A stretch of DNA of 64,000 nt, from assembly GCF_003854275.1 (NCBI RefSeq), contig NZ_QTQP01000002.1:62001-126000 (forward strand), given 5' to 3'. Below, piece after piece: positions 27,076-36,578 of this stretch; positions within the stretch are counted from its first letter, which is position 1, and each line of letters opens with the position of its first letter. The notes under the pieces are model-generated. The model was not told the origin of the DNA and searched no databases. It saw nothing but the letters and a program-made list of their open reading frames with translations. The DNA comes from Burkholderia sp. Bp8963. Lineage in GTDB: Bacteria > Pseudomonadota > Gammaproteobacteria > Burkholderiales > Burkholderiaceae. Both the position numbers and the translations under genes were made by a program.

Positions 27076-28002
27076 GTGACCGACTCCAAGACCCTCGCAG
27101 ATCGCATCGAAGATCTGCTTCCCCAGACGCAATGCACGAAGTGCGGCTATCAAGGCTGCCGCCCGTATGCCGAGGCAATCGCCGCCGGCGACGCGAACTA
27201 TAACCAGTGCCCGCCGGGCGGCGCCGAAGGCGTCGCGCGCGTCGCGCGCCTGCTCGGCAGGCCCGTGATCCCGCTGAACCCCGTCAACGGCGATGAGCGC
27301 CCGCGCCCCGTCGCGGTCATCGACGAGAGCCTGTGCATCGGCTGCACGCTGTGCATGCAGGCGTGCCCGGTCGACGCGATCGCCGGCGCACCCAAGCAGA
27401 TGCACACGGTAATCGCGTCGCTCTGCACGGGCTGCGACCTGTGCGTCCCGCCGTGCCCGGTCGACTGCATCGCGATGGTGCCCGTGACCGGCGAGCACAC
27501 CGGCTGGGACGCATGGACCCAGGACCAGGCCGACGCCGCGCGCGAACGCCACGACCGCCGGCTCGCGCGCGAGCGTCGCGAGCGCGAAGCCGCCGAAGCG
27601 CGCGCGGCCGCGCGGCGCTCGGCCAGCGCGGCCCAGCCGGCTGCCGCGCCGGCCGATTTGCAGCCCGCTTCACAGTCCTCTTCTCGGCCCGCTACACAGC
27701 CCGCGGCCCCGACCGGCGCGGCCGCGGATGCCGACGCGAAGAAACGCGCGATCATCGCCGCTGCGCTCGAGCGCGCGCGCAAGAAGAAAGACGAGCTCGC
27801 GGCACAAGGCGACGCGCCGAAGAACACCGAACGCGTGAGCCCCGCCGTCCAGGCGCAGATCGATGCGGCCGAAGCGCGCCGCAAGCGGCTTGCCGAACAG
27901 CAGGTGCAGCAGGCCGGCGAAGCCGGGCCCAAATCCGCGTCCGAATCCGCGCCCGAATCCGCAGACGGCCCGCCCACGCCGCCCGACAAGAAACCACAAT
28001 GA
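27076..28002 (+). CDS. rnfB: RnfB/RsxB-type iron-sulfur protein, stand-alone
   Basis: A 308-residue ferredoxin-like protein. The N-terminal 4Fe-4S (DUF/Fe-S) domain has [16 protein letters not shown] and NQCPPGG, the RnfB signature. Two ferredoxin clusters follow: [16 protein letters not shown] and [16 protein letters not shown]. The C-terminal half (about 150-308) is a charged Ala/Arg/Lys/Glu-rich region, probably coiled coil. It lacks the N-terminal membrane helix of complex-bound RnfB, and no rnfA, C, D, G or E is nearby. GTG 27076 gives the usual start ([18 protein letters not shown]); GTG 27031 is also in frame. A GATAAT -10-like hexamer lies at 26993. It overlaps nth by 4 bases (ATGA). 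Confidence 0.88.
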   Translation: MTDSKTLADRIEDLLPQTQCTKCGYQGCRPYAEAIAAGDANYNQCPPGGAEGVARVARLLGRPVIPLNPVNGDERPRPVAVIDESLCIGCTLCMQACPVDAIAGAPKQMHTVIASLCTGCDLCVPPCPVDCIAMVPVTGEHTGWDAWTQDQADAARERHDRRLARERREREAAEARAAARRSASAAQPAAAPADLQPASQSSSRPATQPAAPTGAAADADAKKRAIIAAALERARKKKDELAAQGDAPKNTERVSPAVQAQIDAAEARRKRLAEQQVQQAGEAGPKSASESAPESADGPPTPPDKKPQ

Positions 28003-28643
28003 ACGCCAGCAAACGACGCGCGATCTTCGAAACGCTGCAGAGTCTCAATCCGAATCCGACCACCGAGCTCGAGTACTCGACGCCGTTCGAGCTGCTGATC
28101 GCGGTGCTGCTGTCCGCGCAGGCGACCGACGTGTCGGTCAACAAGGCGATGCGCAAGATGTTCCCGGTCGCGAACACGCCGCGGCAAATTGTCGCGCTCG
28201 GCGAGGAAGGCGTCGCCGAGTACATCAAGACGATCGGGCTCTACCGCACCAAGGCGAAGAACGTGGTCGCCGCGTGCCGGATCCTGCTCGAGCAGTACGA
28301 TGGCGAAGTGCCGGCCGACCGCGAAGCGCTCGAGAGCCTGCCGGGCGTCGGCCGCAAGACCGCCAACGTCGTGCTCAACACCGCGTTCGGCCACCCGACG
28401 ATCGCGGTCGACACGCACATCTTCCGCGTCGCGAACCGCACGGGCCTCGCGCCGGGCAAGGACGTGCGGGCCGTCGAGGCCGCGCTCGAGAAGTTCACGC
28501 CGAAGGAGTTCCTGCAGGATGCGCATCACTGGCTGATCCTGCACGGCCGCTACGTGTGCAAGGCGCGCAAGCCCGAATGCTGGCATTGCGCGATCGAGCC
28601 GCTGTGCGAATACAAGCCGAAGACGCCGCCGCCCAACGAATGA
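27999..28643 (+). CDS. nth: Endonuclease III
   Basis: A 214-residue DNA glycosylase/AP lyase that removes oxidised pyrimidines. The helix-hairpin-helix motif [12 protein letters not shown] contains catalytic Lys120, and Asp138 follows in [14 protein letters not shown]; both have the same numbers as in E. coli Nth. The C-terminal 4Fe-4S motif C-x6-C-x2-C-x5-C is intact ([11 protein letters not shown]...C). It starts inside the end of rnfB (ATGA), so the two are translationally coupled. In E. coli nth is also the last gene of the rsx (rnf) operon. Only 5 bases separate its stop from that of the convergent EamA transporter. Confidence 0.96.
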   Translation: MNASKRRAIFETLQSLNPNPTTELEYSTPFELLIAVLLSAQATDVSVNKAMRKMFPVANTPRQIVALGEEGVAEYIKTIGLYRTKAKNVVAACRILLEQYDGEVPADREALESLPGVGRKTANVVLNTAFGHPTIAVDTHIFRVANRTGLAPGKDVRAVEAALEKFTPKEFLQDAHHWLILHGRYVCKARKPECWHCAIEPLCEYKPKTPPPNE

Positions 28644-28648
28644 AGCGC

Positions 28649-29578
28649 CTACGCGTTGGACGTCGCGGTCGCGTCGTCCGTGGCTGCGCCGCCCGCGCGC
28701 ACCAGCGCCAGCACCGCCGCGAGGATCGCGGCGCCCCCAACCCACTGCATCGGCGACAACGCCTCGCCGAACAGCAGCGCCGCGAGCGCGACCGTCACGA
28801 CCGGTTCGAGCGTCGACAGCATCGACGTGCGTGCCGCGCCCAGCCGCTCGAGTCCCGCGAAGAACGCGAGCATCGCGGCGACCGTCGACACCAGCGCGAT
28901 CGCCAGCATCGACGCCCATCCGCCTGCCGTCGCCGGCCAGTGCGGCGGCGCGCCGAACGCCGCATCGCGCACGATGGCGATCAGCACGAGCATGATCGTC
29001 GCCGATACGCAGATGACCGCAGTCGTCGCGAGCGGGTCGACGCCGCGCGTCGCCTTCGTGCCGGCGACGATGTACAGCGAATAGATCACCGCGGCGCCCA
29101 GCGCGAGCGCGATGCCGAGCGGCTCGCCATGACCGCCGCCGACCATCAGCGCCGAGCCTGCAACACACAGCACGAGCGCGACGACCTTGGTGCGCGTGAG
29201 CCGCTCGCCGAGCCACCACGCGGCGAGCAGCGTGACGAATGCCGGATACAGGTACAGCAGCAGCGCGACGAGGCTCGCCTGCGCATGCTGGAGCGCGCTG
29301 AAGTAGCAGAACGACTGGCCCACATAGCCGACCGCGCCCATCGCCGCGAGTGACGCGAGCGCCCGGCCGCGCGGCCACGCGACGCCGCGATGCCGGGCGA
29401 TCGCGGCCAGCACGGCGCCGCCGATCGCGAAGCGCACGATCAGCAGGCCGAGCACGTCGACGCCACCCGCATACGCATAGCGGCCGAAGATCGCCATCGC
29501 GCCGAACGCGGCGGCGGACAATGCGACGAAGAGCGCGCCCTGCACGGCGGCGGACGGCGAACGGGAAGTGGAGGACAT
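28649..29578 (-). CDS. EamA-family (DMT) transporter
   Basis: A 309-residue inner-membrane protein with about ten helices in two EamA halves, each opening with a DMT repeat (GALFVALSAAAFGAMAIFGRYAY and IALALGAAVIYSLYIVAGTKAT). The loop SALQHAQASLVALLLYLYPAFVTLLAAWWLGERL is the typical DMT exporter motif, repeated as LERLGAARTSMLSTLEPVVTVALAALLFGEAL. Such proteins usually export amino acids or metabolites, but the substrate is unknown. The ATG at 29578 (MSSTSRSPS) is preferred over the ATG at 29614. It converges with nth with a 5-base gap. Confidence 0.85.
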   Translation of the reverse strand: MSSTSRSPSAAVQGALFVALSAAAFGAMAIFGRYAYAGGVDVLGLLIVRFAIGGAVLAAIARHRGVAWPRGRALASLAAMGAVGYVGQSFCYFSALQHAQASLVALLLYLYPAFVTLLAAWWLGERLTRTKVVALVLCVAGSALMVGGGHGEPLGIALALGAAVIYSLYIVAGTKATRGVDPLATTAVICVSATIMLVLIAIVRDAAFGAPPHWPATAGGWASMLAIALVSTVAAMLAFFAGLERLGAARTSMLSTLEPVVTVALAALLFGEALSPMQWVGGAAILAAVLALVRAGGAATDDATATSNA

Positions 29579-29666
29579 GGCGCAGCGATCGGCAGGCGGA
29601 CGGGGCGGTTGCAAGAAATCCTCGGAGTGTATCGACCGCGCGGCGCGCGGCCTAGCCCGCGCTTAC

Positions 29667-29706
29667 CCGCTTACCAGGCTGCCCGGCTGCCCGACCGCCC
29701 TGCCAG
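29667..29706. repeat. Short 8-bp degenerate repeats
   Basis: Five 8-bp units in a row (CCGCTTAC, CAGGCTGC, CCGGCTGC, CCGACCGC, CCTGCCAG) lie in the divergent gap between the EamA and DUF1841 genes. They are weaker than the 8-bp array at 1216. Confidence 0.5.
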
Positions 29707-29726
29707 CGGCGAACCGCGAGGCGGCG

Positions 29727-29732
29727 TACAAT
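29727..29732 (+). promoter_or_regulatory. Candidate -10 for the DUF1841 gene
   Basis: TACAAT, 27 bases before the ATG at 29759, is a 5/6 -10 match. It is close enough for a short leader. Confidence 0.35.
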
Positions 29733-29758
29733 GCGCGACGCGGCATGAGGCCGCGCGA

Positions 29759-30211
29759 ATGACGACGTTCCCCACCATGTTCAATCCGAGCCGCGACGAC
29801 GTGCGTCGCTTTTTCATCGACACCTGGCGCAAGCAGCGCGCCGGCGAAATCCTGACGCCGCTGGAAGCGATCGCGGCCGACTGGATCGTCGAACACCCCG
29901 AATACCACGCCGAACTCGCGGACGCCGACGGCGCCGCCACGCGCAACTACGCGCCCGAGGAAGGCCGCACGAACCCGTTCCTGCACCTGTCGATGCACCT
30001 CGCGATCAGCGAGCAATTGTCGATCGACCAGCCGCCCGGGATTCGCGCCGCGCACGACAAGCTCGCGGCGAAACTCGACTCGACGCACGAAGCGCAGCAC
30101 GCGATCATGGAATGCCTCGGCGAGACGATCTGGGAAGCGCAGCGCACGAACACGCCGCCCGATACGGACGCGTACCTGCAGCGCATCCTGCGCCGCGCGT
30201 CGCGCGACTGA
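29759..30211 (+). CDS. DUF1841 family protein
   Basis: A 150-residue soluble protein of unknown function belonging to DUF1841, common in beta- and gammaproteobacteria. Recognisable segments are MFNPSRDDVRRFFIDTWRKQR at the start, LTPLEAIAADWIVEHPEYH, NPFLHLSMHLAISEQLSIDQPPGI and HDAEHAIMECLGE-like HEAQHAIMECLGETIWEAQR. Conserved His and Glu residues in the two helical motifs could bind a metal, but no enzyme activity is established. ATG 29759 has GAGG 8 bases upstream; ATG 29777 (MFNPSRDD) is the start closest to homologues as I recall them. The bidirectional terminator at 30292-30322 follows. Confidence 0.85.
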   Translation: MTTFPTMFNPSRDDVRRFFIDTWRKQRAGEILTPLEAIAADWIVEHPEYHAELADADGAATRNYAPEEGRTNPFLHLSMHLAISEQLSIDQPPGIRAAHDKLAAKLDSTHEAQHAIMECLGETIWEAQRTNTPPDTDAYLQRILRRASRD

Positions 30212-30291
30212 TACAGCCGCCGCACCGGCACATATTCGCCGCCTGCGTCCCGCCGGCCGCCCGCTACGGGCCGCGCCGGCCGGACGCAGAC

Positions 30292-30322
30292 AAAAAAATA
30301 CCCCGCCTCGGCGGGGTATTTT
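30292..30322. terminator. Bidirectional intrinsic terminator
   Basis: A stem with arm ATACCCCGC and loop CTCG is flanked by seven A on the left and TTTT on the right. It separates the convergent DUF1841 and cytochrome c genes and is well formed for both strands. Confidence 0.9.
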
Positions 30323-30349
30323 CGCTACGGCCCGGCGGCCAAAGCACAC

Positions 30350-30709
30350 TTACTTCTTGAGCACGAGATCGCCCTTCAGCGACTCGATGTAGGCCGCGAC
30401 GTCCTTCATGTCGTTGACCGACAGGTTCTGCACCTGCGCCTGCATGATCGCGTTGTTGCGGCCGAGCAGCGGGTTCGCGAGGCCCATCTGGTACTGGCGC
30501 ATCGCCCAGACGAGGTAGTCGGCGTGCTGGCCCGCGAGGCGCGGATACTCGGCGTTGATCGGCTGGTTCAGCTTCGCGCCGTGGCAGGCTGCGCAGTTGT
30601 GCGATTCGACCAGGTCCTTGCCCTTCGACAGGTCCGCCGCGTGCGCGGTGCCGATCGCGAGGCCGGCCGCGAACGCGATCGCCGACGCCGTCTTGAATGC
30701 GTTGTTCAT
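30350..30709 (-). CDS. Small periplasmic cytochrome c (second of pair)
   Basis: A 119-residue single-heme c-type cytochrome. The signal peptide is MNNAFKTASAIAFAAGLAIGTAHAA, cleaved after AHA. The heme motif CAACH is near residue 39 and the axial Met candidates lie in YQMGL and MQAQVQNL. LNQPINAEYPRLAGQHADYL and MKDVAAYIESLKG match class I cytochromes of the c553/c4-like type that ferry electrons to oxidases. AGGAG is 5 bases before the ATG. It is 41 bases downstream of a paralogous cytochrome on the same strand, so the two are probably coexpressed, and it ends at a strong terminator. Confidence 0.9.
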   Translation of the reverse strand: MNNAFKTASAIAFAAGLAIGTAHAADLSKGKDLVESHNCAACHGAKLNQPINAEYPRLAGQHADYLVWAMRQYQMGLANPLLGRNNAIMQAQVQNLSVNDMKDVAAYIESLKGDLVLKK

Positions 30710-30750
30710 GAATGCTCCTATCCCGCGTGTGAGATCAGCAAGCGCGGCGC

Positions 30751-31110
30751 TTACTTGTAGGGATTGTCCTTCGAGTCGGCTTTCTGCGCGGCGTAGTAGG
30801 CCGCGAGGTCGGCGATGTCCTGGTCCGTCAGCGAACCGGCGATCGCGTTCATCGACGGGAAGTGACGATCCTTCTTGCGGTAGGCTTGCAGCGCGTTCGC
30901 GAGATATTGCTCGTTCTGGCCGCCGATGACCGGAACCCGGTAGACCTCCGGGTAAGCCGCGCGGTAGCCGTCGATGCCGTGGCAGCCGATGCACATGGCG
31001 GCCTTGCTCGCCCCGACCTTCGGGTTGCCGACCACACCGGCCGCCTGCGCGCTGCCCGCGAGCGCCACGAGCGCTGCGACAACGACGTATTTGCCGACGA
31101 ATTTGTTCAT
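30751..31110 (-). CDS. Small periplasmic cytochrome c (first of pair)
   Basis: A 119-residue single-heme cytochrome c with signal peptide MNKFVGKYVVVAALVALAGSAQAA. The heme motif is CIGCH near residues 40-44. VIGGQNEQYLANALQAYRKKDRHFPSMNAIAGSLTDQDIADLAAYYA matches c553/c4-like domains, with Met as the likely sixth ligand. The pair of short c4-like domains as separate genes resembles a split diheme cytochrome c4. It is divergent from the MoxR gene. The partner oxidase is not in the window. Confidence 0.9.
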   Translation of the reverse strand: MNKFVGKYVVVAALVALAGSAQAAGVVGNPKVGASKAAMCIGCHGIDGYRAAYPEVYRVPVIGGQNEQYLANALQAYRKKDRHFPSMNAIAGSLTDQDIADLAAYYAAQKADSKDNPYK

Positions 31111-31317
31111 AGCTCTTGTAACCTAGCTTGAGGGGAAACTGGCGCCGAAGCGGCAACGGCCCGCGCCGTTTTGCTTATCGGGTCGCCACGCAGGCCAAAA
31201 AAAACGGCCAGATTGTACCGCGTCGGCGGGGAAGGCGTCCATAAAAGCGCCCCGGCCCGCCCCGCCACCGTTCCGCACGATACGCGGCCGCCGCCGAACC
31301 CGACAGCCCTTCTGACT

Positions 31318-31323
31318 TATACT
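31318..31323 (+). promoter_or_regulatory. Candidate -10 for the MoxR gene
   Basis: TATACT, 33 bases before the ATG at 31356, is followed by a T-rich stretch. It is the best -10 match in the 245-bp divergent gap with the cytochrome pair. Confidence 0.35.
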
Positions 31324-31355
31324 GGGATTTTTTCGGGATAGAGAAAGGCGCCGCC

Positions 31356-32198
<843 letters not shown>

Positions 32199-32226
32199 GC
32201 TCCCCACCCGTCGCGAAGGCCCGGCC

Positions 32227-33402
32227 ATGTTGCTCAATTTCTTCTACGCGCTGCGCGCAGCGAAGCTGCCCGTCTCGGTGAAGGAATACCTGACGCTGCT
32301 CGAATCGCTGAAGGCCGGACTCATCGCGCCGTCGATCGACGCGTTCTACTACCTCGCGCGCATGACGCTCGTGAAGGACGAGCAGTATTTCGACAAGTTC
32401 GACCAGGCGTTCGGCGCGTACTTTCACGGCGTGTCCGCGCTGCCGTCCGACGCGTTCGACGTCCCGCTCGACTGGCTCGAGAAGCGTCTCGAGCGCGAGC
32501 TGTCGCCCGAGGAAAAAGCGCAGATCGAAGCGATGGGCGGCCTCGACAAGCTGATGGAGCGCCTGAAGGAACTGCTCGACGAGCAGAAAGAACGGCACGA
32601 AGGCGGCAACAAGTGGATCGGCACCGGCGGCACGTCGCCGTTCGGGCACGGCGGCTACAACCCGGAAGGTGTGCGCATCGGCGGGCCGTCGAACGGCAAC
32701 CGCACCGCGGTGAAGGTGTGGGAAGCGCGCGCGTTCCGCGACTACGACGATTCGGTCGAGATCGGCACGCGCAACATCAAGGTCGCGCTGCGGCGGCTGC
32801 GCCGCTTCGCGCGCGAAGGCGCGGCCGAGGAGCTCGACCTGCCCGGCACGATCCGCAGCACCGCGGCGAACGCGGGCTGGCTCGACCTGCGGATGGTGCC
32901 CGAGCGCCACAACAACGTGAAGGTGCTGATGCTGCTCGACGTCGGCGGCTCGATGGACGACCACATCAAGCGCACCGAAGAGCTGTTCTCCGCCGCGAAG
33001 GCCGAATTCAAGCACCTCGAGTTCTACTACTTCCACAACTGCGTGTACGACCATCTGTGGAAGCACAACCGGCGCCGCCACGCGGAACGCACCGCGACGT
33101 GGGACGTGCTGCACAAGTTCACGCCCGACTACAAGCTGATCTTCGTCGGCGACGCGACGATGAGCCCCTACGAGGTACTGCAGCCCGGCGGCTCGGTCGA
33201 ATACAACAACCCCGAGGCCGGCGCCGTGTGGCTGCGCCGGCTCGCCGACCAGTTCCCCCATCATGCGTGGCTGAACCCCGAGCCCGAGCGACTATGGGAA
33301 TACCGCCAGTCGGTCGCGGTGATCCGCGACCTGCTCGGCCAGCGCATGTATCCGCTCACGCTCGCGGGCCTCGAAACCGCGATGCGCGCACTCAGCAAAT
33401 AA
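32227..33402 (+). CDS. CoxE-like VWA domain protein
   Basis: A 391-residue cytoplasmic protein with a C-terminal von Willebrand A domain. The metal-site motif is DVGGS at residues 238-242, the CoxE/YehP-type variant of DxSxS with Gly in place of the first Ser. An N-terminal helical region (MLLNFFYALRAAKLPVSVKEYLTLLESLKAG, then EKRLERELSPEEKAQIEAMGG) is typical of the family and probably contacts the ATPase. It lies 28 bases after the MoxR gene and should form its working partner. Another conserved segment is WDVLHKFTPDYKLIFVGDATMSPYE. Function is inferred only from the pairing. Confidence 0.85.
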   Translation: MLLNFFYALRAAKLPVSVKEYLTLLESLKAGLIAPSIDAFYYLARMTLVKDEQYFDKFDQAFGAYFHGVSALPSDAFDVPLDWLEKRLERELSPEEKAQIEAMGGLDKLMERLKELLDEQKERHEGGNKWIGTGGTSPFGHGGYNPEGVRIGGPSNGNRTAVKVWEARAFRDYDDSVEIGTRNIKVALRRLRRFAREGAAEELDLPGTIRSTAANAGWLDLRMVPERHNNVKVLMLLDVGGSMDDHIKRTEELFSAAKAEFKHLEFYYFHNCVYDHLWKHNRRRHAERTATWDVLHKFTPDYKLIFVGDATMSPYEVLQPGGSVEYNNPEAGAVWLRRLADQFPHHAWLNPEPERLWEYRQSVAVIRDLLGQRMYPLTLAGLETAMRALSK

Positions 33403-33453
33403 CACCCCAGCCAATGCGAAGGCCGCGCTCGAGCGGCCCTTCCCGGAGATAGC

Positions 33454-34662
33454 ATGAATCAGTCGCCCACCGCGCGCGCGGGCCGCGCGAGCGGTCGTTT
33501 TTTCTCGGACACCTCGGTCTCGGCGCTCGTCGCCGGCTTCGTCGCGATGATGACCGGCTATACGAGCTCGCTCGTGCTGATGTTCCAGGCCGGCCGCGCC
33601 GCACACCTGACCGACGCTCAGATCTCGTCGTGGATCTGGGCGCTGTCGATCGGCATGGCGGTGACGACGATCGGCCTGTCGCTGCGCTTTCGCGCGCCCG
33701 TCGTCGTCGCGTGGTCGACGCCCGGCGCGGCGCTGCTGATCGCGTCGCTGCCCGGCGTGCCCTACGCCGAGGCGATCGGCGCGTTCGTCGTCTGCGCGCT
33801 GCTGCTGACCGCGGTCGGCGTGAGCGGCCTGTTCGACACGCTGATGCGCAGGATTCCGGCCGGCATCGCCGCCGCGTTGCTCGCGGGCATCCTGTTCGAG
33901 ATCGGCATCGAGATCTTCCGCGCCGCGCAATACCAGACCGCGCTCGTGCTCGCGATGTTCTTTACCTACCTGATCGTCAAGCGGCTCGCGCCGCGCTATG
34001 CGATCGTCACGACGCTCGTCGCCGGCACCGCAGTCGCGGGCGCGCTCGGCCTGCTCGACTTCAGCCAGTTCCATGTCGCGCTCGCGAAGCCGGTGTTCAC
34101 GATGCCCGCGTTCTCGGTCGCGGCGATCGTCAGCATCGGCATTCCGCTGTTCGTCGTCGCGATGGCGTCGCAGAACGTGCCCGGCATCGCGGTGCTGCGC
34201 GCGGACGGCTACCAGACGCCGTCGTCGCCGCTGATCGCGACGACCGGCGTCGCGTCGCTCGTGCTCGCGCCGTTCGGCTCGCACGGCGTGAACCTTGCCG
34301 CGATCACGGCAGCGATCTGCACGGGCCCCGAAGCGCACGAGGACCGCGCGAAACGCTACACGGCCGCCGTGTGGTGCGGCACGTTCTACCTGATCGCGGG
34401 GATCTTCGGCGCGACGATCGCGGCGCTGTTTGCTGCGCTGCCGAAGGCGCTCGTCGTGTCGGTGGCCGCGCTCGCGCTGTTCGGCTCGATCATGAGCGGC
34501 CTCGCGAACGCGATGCAGGACGTGAAGCAGCGCGAAGCGGCGCTCGTCACGTTCATGGTGACCGCGTCGGGCCTCACGTTGCTGTCGATCGGCTCAGCGT
34601 TCTGGGGGCTCGTCGCCGGAATCGTCACGCAGGTGATCCTCAACGCGCGCCGTCCTGCATAG
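33454..34662 (+). CDS. benE: BenE-family (benzoate) transporter
   Basis: A 402-residue inner-membrane protein with about twelve helices belonging to the BenE benzoate:H+ symporter family. Diagnostic segments are ALVAGFVAMMTGYTSSLVLMFQAG, VVVAWSTPGAALLIAS, GIPLFVVAMASQNVPGIAVLRADGY and LVLAPFGSHGVNLAAITAAICTGPEAHED. AACCGG..GGAG precedes the ATG (CCCGGAGATAGC). No benzoate-catabolic gene is nearby, so the physiological substrate could be another aromatic or carboxylate. A hexamer array starts 24 bases after the stop. The gene follows the VWA gene by 51 bases and may share its transcript. Confidence 0.88.
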   Translation: MNQSPTARAGRASGRFFSDTSVSALVAGFVAMMTGYTSSLVLMFQAGRAAHLTDAQISSWIWALSIGMAVTTIGLSLRFRAPVVVAWSTPGAALLIASLPGVPYAEAIGAFVVCALLLTAVGVSGLFDTLMRRIPAGIAAALLAGILFEIGIEIFRAAQYQTALVLAMFFTYLIVKRLAPRYAIVTTLVAGTAVAGALGLLDFSQFHVALAKPVFTMPAFSVAAIVSIGIPLFVVAMASQNVPGIAVLRADGYQTPSSPLIATTGVASLVLAPFGSHGVNLAAITAAICTGPEAHEDRAKRYTAAVWCGTFYLIAGIFGATIAALFAALPKALVVSVAALALFGSIMSGLANAMQDVKQREAALVTFMVTASGLTLLSIGSAFWGLVAGIVTQVILNARRPA

Positions 34663-34686
34663 GACGGCGCGCACACGTCACGTTTT

Positions 34687-34764
34687 CACATACGCACGCA
34701 CATTCGCACCTGCATACGTACACGCGTTCGCATGCGCAGCCGCATGCGCACCCGCACACGCGCG
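34687..34764. repeat. Thirteen degenerate 6-bp repeats after benE
   Basis: Consecutive hexamers of the form CGCAYN (CACATA, CGCACG, CACATT, CGCACC, TGCATA, CGTACA, CGCGTT, CGCATG, CGCAGC, CGCATG, CGCACC, CGCACA, CGCGCG) run for 78 bp, beginning 24 bp after the benE stop. The array contains alternating purine-pyrimidine steps and lies in a 292-bp gap. Confidence 0.75.
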
Positions 34765-34848
34765 TGCCCGACCCCGTTCTCGCGCGTGGCAAAACCGCCT
34801 CCGGCGCGATCGTCCGCCCTGCGAAACATGCGCGACGCGAATCCGGCC

Positions 34849-34854
34849 TAGAAT
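34849..34854 (+). promoter_or_regulatory. Candidate -10 for transaldolase
   Basis: TAGAAT, 101 bases upstream of the tal ATG, is a 5/6 -10 match at the end of the hexamer-containing gap. Confidence 0.3.
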
Positions 34855-34954
34855 AGCGGATCGGAAGCGGCGCCCCGCGCGCCGCTTCGCTTCGCCGCCG
34901 CGTCCGCGCGGCCCGTGAGAACCCCGGCGCATCGCGCCCTCTTCTCGAATCGCC

Positions 34955-35908
34955 ATGACTACCGCACTCGACCAGCTCAAGCAGTACACCACCGTCGTCG
35001 CCGACACGGGCGATTTCCAGCAGCTCGCGCAATACAAGCCGCAGGACGCGACCACGAACCCGTCGCTGATCCTGAAAGCGGTCCAGAAGGACGCGTACAA
35101 GCCGATCCTCGAAAAAACCGTTCGCGATCACCGCAACGAAAGCACCGGCTTCATCATCGACCGCCTGCTGATCGCGTTCGGCACCGAGATCCTGAAGCTG
35201 ATCCCGGGCCGCGTGTCGACCGAAGTCGACGCACGCCTGTCGTTCGACACGCAGCGCTCCGTCGACAAGGCGCACGAACTGATCAAGCTCTACGAAGCCG
35301 CCGGCATCGGCCGCGAACGCATCCTGATCAAGCTCGCGTCGACCTGGGAAGGCATCCGCGCGGCCGAGGTGCTGCAGAAGGAAGGGATCAAGTGCAACAT
35401 GACCCTGCTTTTCTCGCTCGTGCAGGCCGCCGCGTGCGCGGAAGCCGGCGCGCAGCTGATCTCCCCGTTCGTCGGCCGCATCTACGACTGGTACAAGAAG
35501 CAGGCCGGCGCCGAGTGGGATGAGGCGACGAACGGCGGCGTGAACGATCCGGGCGTGCAGTCGGTGCGCCGCATCTACACGTACTACAAGACGTTCGGCT
35601 ACCACACCGAGGTGATGGGCGCGAGCTTCCGCACGACGAGCCAGATCACCGAGCTCGCAGGCTGCGACCTGCTGACCATCAGTCCCGATTTGCTGCAGAA
35701 GCTGCAGGACAGCAACGAGACGATCACGCGCAAGCTGTCGCCGGAAGCAATTGCCGATGCGCCCGCCGAGCGCGTCGCAATCGACGAGTCGTCGTTCCGT
35801 TTCCAGCTGAACGACGAGGCGATGGCGACCGAGAAGCTGGCCGAAGGCATTCGCCTGTTCTCCGCCGACGCGGTCAAGCTCGAGAAGATGATCGACGCGC
35901 TGCGCTGA
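34955..35908 (+). CDS. tal: Transaldolase
   Basis: A 317-residue class I transaldolase that moves a dihydroxyacetone unit between sedoheptulose-7-phosphate and glyceraldehyde-3-phosphate in the pentose phosphate pathway. [12 protein letters not shown] (31-42) and [12 protein letters not shown], with the Schiff-base Lys at 126, are diagnostic. [32 protein letters not shown] and [27 protein letters not shown] complete the barrel. Length equals E. coli TalB. It is monocistronic, with its own promoter region and an intrinsic terminator. Confidence 0.97.
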   Translation: MTTALDQLKQYTTVVADTGDFQQLAQYKPQDATTNPSLILKAVQKDAYKPILEKTVRDHRNESTGFIIDRLLIAFGTEILKLIPGRVSTEVDARLSFDTQRSVDKAHELIKLYEAAGIGRERILIKLASTWEGIRAAEVLQKEGIKCNMTLLFSLVQAAACAEAGAQLISPFVGRIYDWYKKQAGAEWDEATNGGVNDPGVQSVRRIYTYYKTFGYHTEVMGASFRTTSQITELAGCDLLTISPDLLQKLQDSNETITRKLSPEAIADAPAERVAIDESSFRFQLNDEAMATEKLAEGIRLFSADAVKLEKMIDALR

Positions 35909-35940
35909 GCGTCAGGAGCCGGCAACAGCCCCTGCCGGAC

Positions 35941-35979
35941 ACGGCCGCGAACGTAATGTTCGCGGCCGTTTTATTTTTT
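35941..35979 (+). terminator. Intrinsic terminator of tal
   Basis: A 12-bp stem with arm ACGGCCGCGAAC and a 5-base loop is followed by TTTTATTTTTT. It starts 33 bases after the tal stop. Confidence 0.95.
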
Positions 35980-36118
35980 CATCCGACGGTCAATCTCGCG
36001 CACTACAATCCACGACACGGGCGCACCGGCCGCTCCCGATGCGTTCTTCCCGGTCAACTTTGTACGACACCAGAGTTGGTGCCAAAGCGCGGACGCTGGT
36101 CAACAACAGGAGACGACG

Positions 36119-36571
36119 ATGCAAGTTCAACCGTACCTGACCTTCTTTGGTCAGGCCGAAGCTGCCCTTCAGTTCTACGAAAAGGCGCTCGGCGCGAAGA
36201 CGATGTTCAAGATGCATTTCAAGGACGCGCCACCGAACCCCGAGCAGCCGATCACGCCCGAGATGGCGGACAAGGTCATGCATGCGAGCTTCACGATCGG
36301 CGATTCGATGCTGATGTGCTCGGACGGCGACTGCCGCAATGCGGGCGGCACGCACAGCGGCTATTCGCTGTCGCTGAACCCGGCGACCGTCGACGAAGGC
36401 AAGAAGCTGTTCGACGCGCTCGCCGACGGCGGCGAAGTGTCGATGCCGTTCCAGAAGACGTTCTGGGCGCTCGGCTTCGGGATGGTGAAGGACCGCTTCG
36501 GCGTGCACTGGATGATCAACGTCGAGGATCTGTCGCAACGCGACGACCTCGCGCAGCGCGCGCAAGGCTGA
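36119..36571 (+). CDS. PhnB-like VOC family protein
   Basis: A 150-residue vicinal-oxygen-chelate protein of the PhnB/3-demethylubiquinone-like group. It begins MQVQPYLTFFGQAEAALQFYEKALGAKTMFKM, with HASFTIGDSMLMCSDG in the middle and GFGMVKDRFGVHWMINVE at the C-terminus. VOC proteins of this group include dioxygenases, glyoxalases and resistance proteins. The metal ligands of glyoxalase I are not all evident, so catalysis is uncertain. AGGAGA lies 5 bases before the ATG, and TACAAT (36004-36009) is a possible -10. It is monocistronic and ends at an intrinsic terminator. Confidence 0.85.
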   Translation: MQVQPYLTFFGQAEAALQFYEKALGAKTMFKMHFKDAPPNPEQPITPEMADKVMHASFTIGDSMLMCSDGDCRNAGGTHSGYSLSLNPATVDEGKKLFDALADGGEVSMPFQKTFWALGFGMVKDRFGVHWMINVEDLSQRDDLAQRAQG

Positions 36572-36578
36572 CGAGCTG

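Noticed and set aside
34687-34764. Possible CRISPR repeats
   Set aside because: The units are 6 bp with no spacers; no cas genes are near.
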